Source: Turritopsis dohrnii (Eukaryota; Cnidaria; Hydrozoa; Anthoathecata; Oceaniidae). Taken from it: DNA of 64,000 nt. The stretch spans positions 1 through 64,000 of the forward strand of contig BQMF02000604.1 of the NCBI GenBank assembly GCA_027922465.2, read 5' to 3'. Of this stretch, positions 27,850 to 38,709 are shown in pieces; the first letter of the stretch is position 1, and each line of letters starts with the position of its first letter. The notes under the pieces are model-generated. The model did not search any database and was not told the origin of the DNA. It worked only from the letters and a program-made list of their open reading frames with translations. The position numbers and the translations under genes are program-made.

Positions 27850-28409
27850 TTGCTCCTCATCACGAATGGGTAATATAAAAATAGCAAATGATGTGCATAG
27901 TCCTCCGGGAATCTTACTTTGTTTGGCTCATAATATCTTAGCACTAATGGCACATTTCTACATTTTAACTTCTCAGAAGAGTTCATGAGGGGAATTATTG
28001 CTGGATAATTTGTCGATGGATGGTTTACTTCAATTAATTCATCAGATAATGCATTTGGTTGACTGTCATTATCATTTTTAACATTTTTTAAACTGTAATA
28101 CCTTAAGAACTCAGCAAAGCAAAATGTATCAAGGACAATATATCGGCCTTTTGCATAAGTGCTGTCCGGTCTATCACAATAACGATCTAACATATTTCGT
28201 TTTAAGACTGCCATAGACTCTTCAGGTAGTTTCGCAACTTCATTTTCACTGAGGCAAATACGGTAGCGCTTTGAAGGGACATTGCTATTGGCAAATAAGA
28301 CACCTGGAAATATTTTACGTAACCAAAGTTCAGACATTACTAAATAAACAGCTTCTTGCACTGATACTTCTCTTTTCATTGTATATGCTCTTGCAATAGA
28401 CTTCAACAC
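27792..28409 (-). pseudogene. Helentron-1 Rep-helicase linker region
   Basis: 205 codons reading SVQEAVYLVMSELWLRKIFP, NMLDRYCDRPDS and ending in the linker before the helicase. The same order appears in Helentron-2 (SVQEAVYQLMPELWLRKGFP). The 5' side abuts the LINE at 28410. It overlaps the next helicase-frame piece by 58 nt, showing a frameshift near 27800-27849. Confidence 0.75.
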
Positions 28410-30804
28410 GAAAAGGAAAGACCTGCATTGATCATATCATAACCACGTTCCCGAAAGTCACCCATGAGGACGTTATCCCTTGTGACGAGATGAGTGACCG
28501 CGATGCTGCCTTTGTCATTTGCAACTTGCGTAAGCCACGTTTTGAGCCGAGGTTTAAATACATCCGCATCGAAAAGAACTTTAATTCGAACTTGTTCACA
28601 GCTGAAGTCGAACAGCTACCTTTCAATCTTGTTTATGCTTTTGGTACACCGGAACAAAAACTAGACACCTTTAACGACCTGTTTACCACCTGCTTAAATC
28701 GCCATGCCCCACTCATCAAACAAAAAGTTACCCGTCCACCTGCCCCGTGGTTAAAGGATCTTAATATTAACGAAAAGCAAAAAGAAAGAGACCACCTTCG
28801 AATGAAATGTCACTCATCACAATCTGACGAAGATTGGGTTGTTTTTCGAAACGCTCGAAACGAACTGAAAAGACTTATTAGACTAGCCAAATCTAACTTT
28901 TATAGACAAGCATTGTCTTCCAAGCGGCCGAAGGAGGTTTGGTCAACTATCCATCGTATCTTGAAACCACGCCCGCACAAGATCAATGCTGATCCTGACA
29001 CCCTCAACAAGCACTTTAACACGACTGCTGGAAGACTGCTCAACTCAAAACCGAAATCAGAACATGTATTGCACCAACTTATCGAACAACTACCTGAACC
29101 CGAAAATCCATTTACAATTGCTGAAGTTTTCTACGCTGACGTTCGTAAAGCCATACTTGGTCTTTGCAACGACTGTTCAACCGGCCATGATCAATTACCA
29201 TCAAAATACCTGAAACTCTGTGTTAACGAGATATGCAGTCCAGTATGCCACATAATCAACACCTCCATCAAGGAATCCGTCTTCCCTAATCAATGGAAGA
29301 TATCCAAAATCAGCCCAATCCCAAAGATCGATAGCCCAGCTGAACCAAGCGATTACAGACCAGTATCCATTTTGCCTATCCTTTCGAAAGTGTACGAAAG
29401 ACTCATTATGATTCAAATGACTAACTTTCTTGAAAATGAGGAGCTACTCTCAATGAACCAGTCAGGGTTCCGGAAGGGACATTGTACAGTCACAACATGC
29501 ATTAAAATCAAGAACGACATCCTGAAAGCAATGAATCGTGGTGAGATTACCCTTGCTGTCCTTGCTGATTTTTCGAAAGCATTCGACACAGTCGATTTTG
29601 AGACACTAGTTAAGAAACTTCACACACTACGCTTCTCGAGAAAATCACTACTCATCATCTCAAACTATCTAAGTCATCGGTATCAATACGTTCAAATCGA
29701 TGACAAAAAATCCTCTGTCCTCAACGTCACCAATGGAGTACCACAAGGCAGTATACTTGGTCCGATCCTTTTCAACATTTACGTGCACGACATGGCTGCT
29801 ACCACCACCGCCAAATGTGTTCAATATGCCGATGACACCAGTATCTACCGTCATACGAAACCGACGGCACTCGAAAGCTGTACAAAAGACATGAACTCTG
29901 ACTTCAACGAAATTGAAAAATGGGCAAGTGAAACGAATCTGATTTTCAATGCAACGAAAACTAAGTCGATGCTCTTTGCTACAAAACAAATGGCAAGGAG
30001 GCATAACTTTGATCTTGACATCGAATCGAACAACGGTAAACCAATCGAACGAGTTTCATCTTTCAAGCTTCTCGGCGTAACCTTCTCAGAGGACCTTACA
30101 TGGAACAATCATGTCAAAAATGTCACAACAAAGGCTTATGGAACGCTTAAAAGCCTCTCGCTTATAAAGAGGTATCTTCCGTATCATCTGCGTAAGCAAC
30201 TCGCCGAGACGCTGGTTCTAAGCAAATTGGACTATGGCAACGCAGTTATCAACAATGCCCCATCGTACCTGTTTAACCAGCTACAAAAAGTTCAAAACGC
30301 TGCAGCCAGCTTTGTCAGGAAAAGCTACTCTAGATGTTCCGATGTTATCGACATAAAATGGCTTCCGATGAAAGAACGCTCGGAACATAGTATTGCAAAA
30401 CTGGCGTGGAAGTCCATCAATAAAAGCGATTGGCCGAAATTCTTGCCAATGGAAAGAGACGAGAACATTCGTCAACGTCCGTTAAGAGATGAACAGATTG
30501 GAGGTACGAAATTACGTCGAACCTCGAACATTCATGCTTCTTTTGAGTTTGAAGCTTCAAGCATATTCAATGAGCTACCAAAGGCTTGTCGTAACTCAGT
30601 GAGTTACAAAGATTTTTGTAATCAAACAAAACATTATTTTTTAGACAAAGCTCTTGCTAGGAGCTTATAGTAGTTTTTGTTTTGTTTTTTTTCGTTGTTT
30701 TTTTTAGACGCTACATATATACTTTACACGCACTTTCAGATGAAAAGCCAAATGTAAATTTTGGATATACTGAAATATACCATTATTATTATTATTATTA
30801 TTAT
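28410..30804 (+). mobile_element. 5'-truncated CR1/L2-type LINE (second copy) in Helentron-1
   Basis: It begins within the endonuclease domain and ends with (ATT)7 at 30782-30804, exactly where the Helentron Rep frame is interrupted (upstream Rep ends KKLDTY, downstream resumes MLKSIARAY). 5' truncation and a short microsatellite tail are typical of this group. No convincing target duplication was seen. Confidence 0.85.
28490..30670 (+). CDS. LINE ORF2 fragment: reverse transcriptase, endonuclease mostly missing
   Basis: 726 codons without a stop. It opens at the last endonuclease motif (SDRDAAFV, compare SDHDGPYI in the LINE at 14506-17310), so most of the endonuclease is lost by truncation. 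The reverse transcriptase is complete: LADFSKAFDTVDF (A), GVPQGSILGPILFN (B), QYADDTSIYRH (C, catalytic YADD), then KLLGVTFSEDLTWNNH and a C-terminal segment ending DKALARSL. The long open frame suggests recent insertion. It cannot retrotranspose by itself without the endonuclease. Confidence 0.9.
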   Translation: MSDRDAAFVICNLRKPRFEPRFKYIRIEKNFNSNLFTAEVEQLPFNLVYAFGTPEQKLDTFNDLFTTCLNRHAPLIKQKVTRPPAPWLKDLNINEKQKERDHLRMKCHSSQSDEDWVVFRNARNELKRLIRLAKSNFYRQALSSKRPKEVWSTIHRILKPRPHKINADPDTLNKHFNTTAGRLLNSKPKSEHVLHQLIEQLPEPENPFTIAEVFYADVRKAILGLCNDCSTGHDQLPSKYLKLCVNEICSPVCHIINTSIKESVFPNQWKISKISPIPKIDSPAEPSDYRPVSILPILSKVYERLIMIQMTNFLENEELLSMNQSGFRKGHCTVTTCIKIKNDILKAMNRGEITLAVLADFSKAFDTVDFETLVKKLHTLRFSRKSLLIISNYLSHRYQYVQIDDKKSSVLNVTNGVPQGSILGPILFNIYVHDMAATTTAKCVQYADDTSIYRHTKPTALESCTKDMNSDFNEIEKWASETNLIFNATKTKSMLFATKQMARRHNFDLDIESNNGKPIERVSSFKLLGVTFSEDLTWNNHVKNVTTKAYGTLKSLSLIKRYLPYHLRKQLAETLVLSKLDYGNAVINNAPSYLFNQLQKVQNAAASFVRKSYSRCSDVIDIKWLPMKERSEHSIAKLAWKSINKSDWPKFLPMERDENIRQRPLRDEQIGGTKLRRTSNIHASFEFEASSIFNELPKACRNSVSYKDFCNQTKHYFLDKALARSL

Positions 30805-31613
30805 AAGTATCTAACTTTTTCTCAAATGCTTCTTGTGCAGCTTGTTTCATTGCATCTGAACATTCATTCTCAGTTTTTGATAAATACGCACACATGTATG
30901 TAACAGCTTTGTAATGATTATGTACTGGTTGATTATCTATGTTGGCTTCCCAAGCTAGAAGTCCCAATTTAAAATAATTATTAACAAAGCAAGACTTTGG
31001 ATCACGTTTCAAATGAACTTGAAAATCTTCATCATCAGAGATAGATAAAGCTTGATAATAATCCTGCTTCGAAATATTCAAGTTTGTTAAAATTTCATCA
31101 ATTGAAGAAACTGGGACAAAATTTTCTGCTGTATCATCAAAAAAATTATTTTTCACTGGATTTAATTCATCATTGATGTAATGTATAACAGGATTTAGTA
31201 TTTCTTTCCGCCATTGTAACATAGATTCCTTCTCAGTTGATGGCCTCAACTTTGGTAATGGTTCACTGATAATGGTTCTTTCTGTAAAAAATTTTCCAAA
31301 ATGAAATCGACAATCATAATTTCGATACTTGCGACAGGTTTTTGAGTGTCTATGTAGTTGATATGTTTTAACAAGATCAAACAGTTCTTTGTTTTCATTT
31401 CCTATTGGAAGTTCTGCACTGACTTTAGAATCAATATGGCTAATGTAAGCGTCCATATTACCACTAGTAAGATGTGGTGTATTCTTCGTCCACAGAAAAG
31501 CATGTATATGAGGACTTCCACGAACTTGAAATTCTACTCTTATCGCATAGTACTTTGTTTTTCCAAGTGGACCGTCTAAAATAATATCTTTAAAAAATGA
31601 TTCCACTCTATAC
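30805..31613 (-). pseudogene. Helentron-1 Rep (HUH) domain piece
   Basis: It reads ESFFKDIILDGPLGKTKYYA, then RGSPHIHAFLW, the HUH metal-binding motif (HIH), a C-x-K-Y-R-N-Y-D-C-R-F-H-F-G zinc-like segment, and later YMCAYLSK with the paired tyrosines of Helitron Rep proteins. Rep nicks and joins DNA at the element ends. The N-terminal side is cut by the Polinton-like element at 31614, with TATAC at 31609-31613 as the target duplicate. The C-terminal side is cut by the LINE; beyond the Tyr motif the frame runs on into the LINE tail as poly-Asn. Confidence 0.85.
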
Positions 31614-31976
31614 AGAGATAGGAAAGTGCCGATGTTGGCCCAAAATTGTATCCCTCCTAATCATAAGCGAGAATCCCTGTCAATTATTTTCTCGCTAAAC
31701 ATAAAGTATTAACATGTGTTCAAAACAGCTTTTATTTTTGATTACATGGCATTTTTTTTGATTACATAACAAAATTCTCAAATAACAACACGTAAGCAGT
31801 TTTAAATATTAGGGGTTTTCCCTAATATTATTATTATCAAACTACTCAGAAATGTAAACAATTAAATATCTCTTAAAAATGTCCAGGGGAAATCCCCAAT
31901 TGTAGTAAAAAGCAGTTTGTAGCAGTTTAAACTTTATAACATAAATGAGCTAACAATACTTATAACACACAGATCA
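31614..31976. repeat. Left terminal inverted repeat of copy B
   Basis: It matches the inverse of 46067-46436, for example TTTATAACATAAATGAGCTA and ACACACAGATCA at the inner edge, and GGTTTTCCCTAATATT near the middle. The tRNA-like sequence flanking the right repeat is not present here. Confidence 0.9.
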
Positions 31977-32117
31977 TCGATGCAGTCAAAAAAGACCTTC
32001 AAAGTCAATATCCATAGGTATCATGTATTTCTTTGACGATAGTCATGTTACTGTGTATAATTCGTTTATCCTGTTTTATTTTTTGTTTGTTTTTTTACCT
32101 CTTACCTCTTTGTTATC

Positions 32118-35100
32118 TTATGCATGCTTATAATGTCCTCTGGCATATGTAGCAATACCATCGACGATAATTCTTTTGTCATCATCCGCATTGAGAGCGA
32201 GTTTGTTTGTTTTTATAGTGTGGACATCATGCTTAATCGATTGAAAGGTCATCTGTTCCCTGTAAACATTCTTACCATCGAACAAGCATCTCTTGTAATC
32301 ATCAAACCCCATGGTCTTCTTTACTACGCACTTCTTGACTCCCTTGCACTTCTTGTCTTCTTTTCCATCCAGCTGTTTATATGCATAGGTCTTCGCTCTT
32401 AGAGCAACAAACTCTGTCATTATCTTACCACCCAACTCATCTTTCATTAGACCGATGACTTTCTTATTCAAACCTATGGGTAAAGGTCTGTTATCTTTCT
32501 CATCGTACGCTGAAGTGTCGAATCGCAAAGCTACATCATCGGCGATATCTTTGTAAAAGTCGTCGGTTTTGATGTGGTAGACAAAGCTGTCTGTATCCAT
32601 ATAGCAGAGCTTTAGATTGTCACCATATTTTGGTCTCATATAGTCGTAGTGAAACTCGTACATAATCGTCTTTGACAAATCAAGAACTGTAGGTCCCAGA
32701 TAGATTGGCTTGTTCAACATGAGTTTGATCTTTTGCATTTCAGCAGCCATCAAATGTTCACTGAAACAGATACTGCCCTTGAAGTTAGGTTTCATTACCA
32801 GCTTCTCATATTGTTCTTTCTTGGCAGCCAAGCGTATGTCTTTATGCTGACGTTGATTCTCTATAGTTTTACCAAAGACTGAATTGTTCATGAGCTTGAA
32901 AAAGTCCTTTTCAAAGTCATTCTTTGATTTGGTACGCAAATTGGTGTTGAAATCGATGTACGGCTTCAACCATGCGCTTTGCTTAAATCTCAGTACTCTA
33001 TGAACCTTTTCAAGAACAAGACCATGCTTCAGCGCTTGATCAAGCGCACGGATATGAATAATATAGTTCTTCTTGTCTGAAAGACATGGAGTTAGCTTTT
33101 CTACACCATTGATCTTCTTTCGCTCAGGCATAAACGGAAGATCGTTATGTGAATCATGAAGCTCCTGAGGATAGTTCACATCAACTTCAAGAAGATAACC
33201 ATATTTACCGTCTTTCTCAGCCAACTTTGAAATGAATTCAGCGGTAAATTTATTAGCATCTACCCACTTGAAATTTCCTGTCGGTAGCTTCTGAATCATA
33301 GCCCATCCATATAGATTATTTGCATCAAGATATTGGAGATAGCTACTTTCTTCAGTCTTCTTATATTTAGCATCCATATACTTGTTATTAGCTTTAGCAT
33401 GTCTATGAACAGCCTGACAGAGAACTCCTTTAATACCTTGCTCTACGAAGAGAAACATATCCATATCTGACAACAGATCCAGCTCAACCTCTGTCTTTTT
33501 CAGACAGGCTTGCCAAGCTAGTCCTGGAGCAGTGTAAAAATGTGCAGGATCCAGTTTATAGTTTGTTATGCATGTTTCCCTAAAAGTCTCAAAAACATCA
33601 GCAAGCAATAGAACGTCTGTCTTGAGGTAGAGATCATGATATGCACCCATATTTTTATTTTTCATGTGTTTCCACACCTTCTGTGCATGCGTATAATCAG
33701 CATCACTGATACCTTTCAAGTTCAACTTGCTGTAAAAAGCATCTTTCGGTGGGAGCTTAGTTTCGTTAAACTTATCAAAAGAATCAATGTATTCATAAGG
33801 ATAAACTCCTTTTCTTCTCAATAATTTGAATTGCCCATCATCGTTGAAGAATTTTCGAAGGTTTTTACACTGATCATCAGATAGATTGTTTACCAAGTTA
33901 TCTAGACTACTAGCCATGAAACGCACGCTATATATGAATCTCAACTGTATCTTTTGAACTTTAGCGTCCCCATTTTTGACAGTGTCTTCACCAACCTTAA
34001 CATTCAATGAGAAAGAGATATATTTTTCTTTGTTTTCAGCGATGACGATAATCTTTTCATCTCCATACTGTTTGGCTAGTTCTTTGATAAACAGATGAGC
34101 ATCATATCCGCTCAGATTGTGAAAAACGATCGGGATGTATTTAGGCACTTTATAACGGAGATTACAAGACTGATGTGCAGCTCCACGAAATTTACCAGTA
34201 AAATGACAGTGATCCCTAACCTCTATGTTATCTTTTTCAAATTCTTTCATACATATGTAGCACTTATCAGAATCGATAAATCCCCGTTCCTCTTCATATG
34301 TGAGGTCTCGCATTCTCTGTTTAGGAAACATATTGTATAGCCTTTTCACTTCACCTACCGCATGATCCACAAAACGTAAAACACAGTCTTCACCTCGATA
34401 AAGCGTTAGAGGGTCTGAAACTTTACCATGAGCAAATTCGCTATGACAACAGAAGCCTGTGGGGATATGTATACCAACCTATTCAGTGGATGATCCACTA
34501 CCGCTACGCGGTTCTTCACAAACCTCTTTTGACAAAGCTTCGAAATCAGCATACATTATGAAAGGAGCTTTGAGCTGGTACTGACCGTCATGAAACTTAA
34601 CAGTGCTACCCTCATTTGGCATCTCAATCTTCGCGACATCATTATTCTTGCAATATTCAAAGTGTTCATCTCTAGTTTTGATGGAGGTAAATCCATTGAG
34701 ACAATTCAAACAATAATGCTCCTTATGTTCGTGATTCGAGTTGACCTTGCTCAAGACACCGCTCAAGTTCTTTACAGCTATATAATGTCTCTTTTCCTCT
34801 TCACATAATAAAAACAAAACAACTGTTTCTTTGTGATCAAGATGCTTCGACTTACGACACATATAGACACCTTCTGTCGCATCTTTTGTCAAAACATGCA
34901 CAGCGATATCAAGGTTCCTCCTCTCAAACAAATCTATTTTATTTAGCGCCATCGGAAACGATAAATCATCCCAATTATATTTATCAACATATTTCTTGAG
35001 ATTCATTATCCTTTGTGGATTTTTCTTAATCTCATTGTGGTTCAAAGCAGCAGTAACAGCCCATTTGAAACACTCTTCATCATCTTCGTTATGTGGATTG

Positions 35101-35996
35101 ATAACAGATTTCTTTCCACTGAAATTCTTAGGTAAAGGTAAGTAAGAGCTGCCTCTCGTTAATTTTAGCTTGTGAAAGTCTACATCAATATTTAAAATCT
35201 TATCGATAACAAAGCCGGATTGAGGTAACGCAGGGTTTTCAACCTGTTCGATTATCTTTTTGAACATATTATTAACAACATCAGATATATCGCTTTCATT
35301 GTGAATTGTTTCCATATTGCTATTGAACGCCTTATCGACGTAGATTGTTGCTTCAGGATTGGATAGATCTTCTTTTCTCCATTTGATCCATACAGTTGCT
35401 TGAATTTTTATTGATTTTTTGTTTTTGAGTTCTCTCATAATCAGATCACTTAAAATGGGTCGAACCTTTTCGAGAAACAAATCAACGTCCTTTTTTCCAT
35501 CTGAGTTTATCTTGAACCTTTTGTAAGAACCATCAAACGCCGTTTCAATGGGGACAAACGCTTTTGGTTTCACTAATTTTTCATCTTTTCCATCATTCTT
35601 CCTCTTGTAGAGATTAAGAATCTTCTTCTTCATCTCTCTGAAAGCGCTACTCACTTTCTCACGAATAGGTTTAGGTGTGTGATTTACTAACCACTGCTTC
35701 AACTCATCCAACTTGCTTTTTACCTGAGGTCTATTTTTTGCCATTTCTTGCTGCTCAAACAAATCCATGTCTTGTCGGTTAGGAATAATTGTAACAGGTC
35801 GGACCGGTTTGAACAGCCTAGCAGATCTTGGTGGTGGAATAGGTTGGTCATTCCTCGTTGATGTTGGTGTAGACAAACGAGCTGTTGAGCCAGCTAATAA
35901 TTCAATGAGCTCAGCCTTTCTTAGTTTCGAGTAGCCCCGTAGGCCGCGTTCTCTTGCGAGAGCTTTTAATTCAACAACAGTATTTCGTGAAGTCAT
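32118..35996 (-). pseudogene. Protein-primed DNA polymerase B with N-terminal SAP domain, one in-frame stop
   Basis: A single 1292-codon frame interrupted only by TAG at 34479-34481. N to C: SAP domain (about 8-36, LKALARERGLRGYSKLRKAE), basic region, a conserved N-terminal module (LTRGSSYLPLP, NDEECFKWAVTAAL), a zinc-like HYCLNCLNGF...H..YC, Exo I FIMYADFEALSKE just before the stop; after it HIPTGFC, an HNH-like CYICMKEF...HCHFTGKFRGAAH, Exo II FHNLSGYDAHLF, Exo III LKTDVLLLAD, motif A LDANNLYGWAM, motif B MNNSVFGKTIE, motif C CYMDTDSFVY. All exonuclease and polymerase motifs are present. It would replicate the linear element from a terminal protein. The stop is more likely a mutation than readthrough, since other genes of this element have similar lesions. 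Confidence 0.93.
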
Positions 35997-36022
35997 GTTG
36001 TATAATTATTATTATTTGTGTG

Positions 36023-36034
36023 ATCTCTTTATAT
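36023..36034 (-). promoter_or_regulatory. TATAAAGAGA-type upstream motif (PolB)
   Basis: ATATAAAGAGAT on the minus strand, 27 nt upstream of the PolB start codon. The identical 12-mer lies 38 nt upstream of the gene at 37613-37951, and a variant (ATATAAAGAAT, 36477-36487) precedes the gene at 36149-36472. It is a candidate TATA-type promoter shared by the left-half genes. Confidence 0.45.
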
Positions 36035-36148
36035 GTGATCATGACCTCCTTAACTATTTTCAAATATCATTTTTCAATCATGAAACGACTCAAACCCTCT
36101 AGGTAACTTTTGTTACTCGATTTAAGTAACAAAAAAAAACAACAACAT

Positions 36149-36472
36149 CTACAAGGATGAACGAGCCAATCTATTTTGTTTGCGAGCCATCCTTCTCTTC
36201 TCGTTATATCTCTCTCGATACCTTTGATATTTTTCTTCGTTGTTTCTTATCCAGTTTGAATAGCGTGTATAAAATACTTGTTTCATTTCAGGATCACAAA
36301 GAAACAATGGATCCTTATCATTTTTCTCAAGTACCTCGAGCAATTTAGCTTTGTTCATTTGCTTAACATATTTTATTTTTCGTGATGCGCATAAGTTTAT
36401 CAATGTATTAATACCCATTGATCGGTAATCTGATACTCCAGTATCGTAATGTGATTCTGTTTTGTCGGTCAT
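36149..36472 (-). CDS. Small basic protein with SAP-like helical segment
   Basis: 107 residues. The central part (about 19-52: INTLINLCASRKIKYVKQMN, KAKLLEVLEKND) has the helix-extended loop-helix look of a SAP DNA-binding motif. The C-terminal third is strongly basic (RYRERYNEKRRMARKQNR). I do not recognise the family; DNA binding is inference. It lies upstream of PolB on the same strand and divergent from the integrase, with a TATAAAG-like sequence close to its start. It may be an early regulatory or replication accessory protein. Confidence 0.55.
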   Translation of the reverse strand: MTDKTESHYDTGVSDYRSMGINTLINLCASRKIKYVKQMNKAKLLEVLEKNDKDPLFLCDPEMKQVFYTRYSNWIRNNEEKYQRYRERYNEKRRMARKQNRLARSSL

Positions 36473-36577
36473 GTTTATTCTTTATATAAAAGAGATAAAC
36501 TTTTAACCCACTTTTGTTTGTTGTGTCACACTACATGTTATATCGTAATAAAATAATAAAATATGTATAAATAAAAG

Positions 36578-37551
36578 ATGTCAAACTCTAAACTTCAAGA
36601 GATTTACTATCAACCTCAAAATTTATGGAAAAGACAAAAGGCTGTTCGCAATCTAAGAGGATTTGGTTTCAAACTGAAGGAAATTAAGAAGTGGCCATCA
36701 AAACAAGCTTTGTGGCAGGTACATCTACCGGCACCGAAAAGGATCGTGCGTCCACATTATGAGGTGACTAAACTGAATGAGATTCATCAATTTGATATAT
36801 TGTATATGCCTAGTGATATGTTGTATGGTAATAAATACAAGTACATTTTGTCTGGTGTTGACACTGCTTCACGCTATAAGGTGGCTCGACCTTTGAATAC
36901 TAAGAGAGCGAAAGAGGTTGCCGCTATGATTGAAGACATCTACAAGGTTGGACCGTTAACTTATCCAAAAGTATTTCAATGTGATAACGGTTCAGAATTC
37001 AAAGCTGATGTATCAAAATGGTTGGAGAAGAATAATGTTGAAATTAAAAGAGCAACTACTAAATATAAGCATACCCATACAGCTTTTGTTGAGGCATTGA
37101 ACAAGATACTTGCTGAAAATTTATTCAAAATACAAGATATGCTCAAGAACTGAATGATTCGGAAAAGGTATCATCTACATGGATCAAATATTTGTATAAA
37201 CTTGTGGATAGATTGAATGATACGAAGACTCAGATGATCGGTATGAAACCGAAAGATGCCATCAAATTGAAAGAGGTGTCTCTCGCTAAACGAGAGATCT
37301 ATCCACCTGAAGTAGAGCTACCTCAAGATGGTTTGTATAGATATCTATTGCAACCGGGTGAAGAGCACGATGACCATCGAAAAAGAGCAACAGATAGGAT
37401 ATGGTCAAAGAGGACATATAGATTGAGTGAGGTAATAGATCAACCTGGTAACCGTGTTCAAGATGGGCCTGAACGAGCTTTTGTGAAAGAAGAGCTGATG
37501 TTGATACCTGAGGATACAGAGCTACCTCCTGATTATGTACAAGGTTGGTGA
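36578..37551 (+). pseudogene. Retroviral-type integrase, one frameshift, no chromodomain
   Basis: The first frame (36578-37153) has D73 (HQFDILYMP), D136 (QCDNGSEF) and E172 (AFVEALNKIL); the last two are 35 residues apart, the classic D,D-35-E spacing. The second frame (from about 37150 to 37551) gives the C-terminal DNA-binding part (LNDTKTQMIGMKPKDAIKLK ... VIDQPGNRVQDG, FVKEELMLIP). A frameshift lies at about 37130-37190. It differs clearly from the chromodomain integrase at 7996-9150: the N-terminal region is shorter and there is no chromodomain. It would integrate the element and create the 5-bp duplication. Confidence 0.88.
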
Positions 37552-37612
37552 ACCGTACATACAAAGTATCTTTACTAGAAACAAGTAAAGATGAGTCGTC
37601 TAGCGACGAGGT

Positions 37613-37951
37613 TTAGCGCCACATAATGTCATAATCAAAGAATTGCCTTTCATGATTCTTTTGAGATTGTTTGAGCCCCTTCGGTCTGACAAAGACTTCT
37701 CCAGAACACCAACCATAACCCTTTAATTCAACGCAAAGTCTTGCAGGCAACCATGTCTTATATAAATTTCCTGTTCTGTCTTGGACCTCTGCATACATAG
37801 CTTTTCCAGAACCAAATTCAGATGCAGGTGTGTCTATCTCAACCACAGATTTAACATGATAAATCACGTTTTCAGTTAGCTCTCTCCACTTTATGATTGG
37901 TACAAATTGTTCCATGTTTTGTTCAAATGTTGCAACTGTTGGAAATTCCAT
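37613..37951 (-). CDS. Small protein, possible OB-fold
   Basis: 112 residues, intact. The central pattern (VIYHVKSVVEIDTPASEFGS, YAEVQDRTGNLYKTWLP, then WCSGEVFVRPKGLK) alternates short hydrophobic strands as in OB-fold single-strand binding proteins. I recall similar small proteins in invertebrate viral and transposon contexts, but have no name. An early DNA-binding role is inference, supported by the ATATAAAGAGAT motif (37989-38000) that it shares with PolB. Structure prediction would decide. Confidence 0.45.
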   Translation of the reverse strand: MEFPTVATFEQNMEQFVPIIKWRELTENVIYHVKSVVEIDTPASEFGSGKAMYAEVQDRTGNLYKTWLPARLCVELKGYGWCSGEVFVRPKGLKQSQKNHERQFFDYDIMWR

Positions 37952-38053
37952 TGTCTCTTTTTGTCTATATATATATACTTGTGATCATATCTCTTTATAT
38001 CAGTTTCATTTCATTTATCACTTTTCAAATTGAGGAGCACATAACCACACATC

Positions 38054-38650
38054 CTAGTAACCATTTTCGGTTATGGATTTTTTCAGGTTTTGAAGTTCTA
38101 TCATCAAACTTTTTTGAAATTGATTTTGGGTTTCAGTCTCCATCTTTCTATCTGTAGAACTGAGTCTTTCTAAAGCTTTGTAATATGTCCCCTGCAAAAC
38201 CTGGAATTCTTTGTAATTGATCCTCCCATCAGTCAGCGCCTGACTTATGTTAGTTTTGAATACAGCGATTGAGGATGTAACAATATCATATAATTTTATC
38301 ACTTTTTCTACTTTCTTTTGATATCTTTTGATGACAGCTGTGGTAAGTCTGGTACAGATAGAGCCGGCTAGGGCTACACCACCTAATCCTGCAGAAATAG
38401 GCATTCCAATAATAGTAGCCGCTGTTGCAATTGAACCGATGCCAGAGCCAATGGTTATAGCGCTTGAGCTAGCATTTAGTAGCATCGATCGTTCTATCGC
38501 CTTGTTGTATCTCTTGAGCTTGATGCTAAACTTGTTCTTCAGTTTTATCAACTCTTCAAACTCAGAATTTATTACGCTTGCGTTAAACTTTTCCTGCTCA
38601 TTCAAATCCTCTGGAGCAGTGGGTAGTTTTGGATAAATTTTAAAACTCAT
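38054..38650 (-). CDS. Helical protein with central Gly/Ala-rich hydrophobic segment
   Basis: 198 residues, intact. A charged helical N half (about 20-55) is followed by an uncharged Ala/Gly/Ile-rich stretch (about 60-103, including SIATAATIIGMPISAGLGGV) and a long C-terminal coiled-coil-like helix (about 105-195). The central segment could be one or two membrane helices or a fusion/pore-like element. I recall this family in cnidarian Polinton-like elements but no function. It is divergent from the 429-residue gene across 59 bp. Membrane association is inference. Confidence 0.6.
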   Translation of the reverse strand: MSFKIYPKLPTAPEDLNEQEKFNASVINSEFEELIKLKNKFSIKLKRYNKAIERSMLLNASSSAITIGSGIGSIATAATIIGMPISAGLGGVALAGSICTRLTTAVIKRYQKKVEKVIKLYDIVTSSIAVFKTNISQALTDGRINYKEFQVLQGTYYKALERLSSTDRKMETETQNQFQKSLMIELQNLKKSITENGY

Positions 38651-38709
38651 ATTTAGAGGGTTGCTATAACATAATAAATAATAAATTATCCTCTAAATAA
38701 ATAAATAAA
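38651..38709. promoter_or_regulatory. 59-bp divergent promoter region with inverted repeat
   Basis: It separates the 198-residue (-) and 429-residue (+) genes. Arms TTTAGAGG and CCTCTAAA face each other across an AT-only core (ATAACATAATAAATAATAAATTAT), suggesting one symmetric regulatory site for both genes. Confidence 0.4.

Noticed and set aside
34479..34481. Programmed readthrough in PolB
   Set aside because: Other genes in the same element carry comparable isolated stops or frameshifts, so decay is the simpler explanation.
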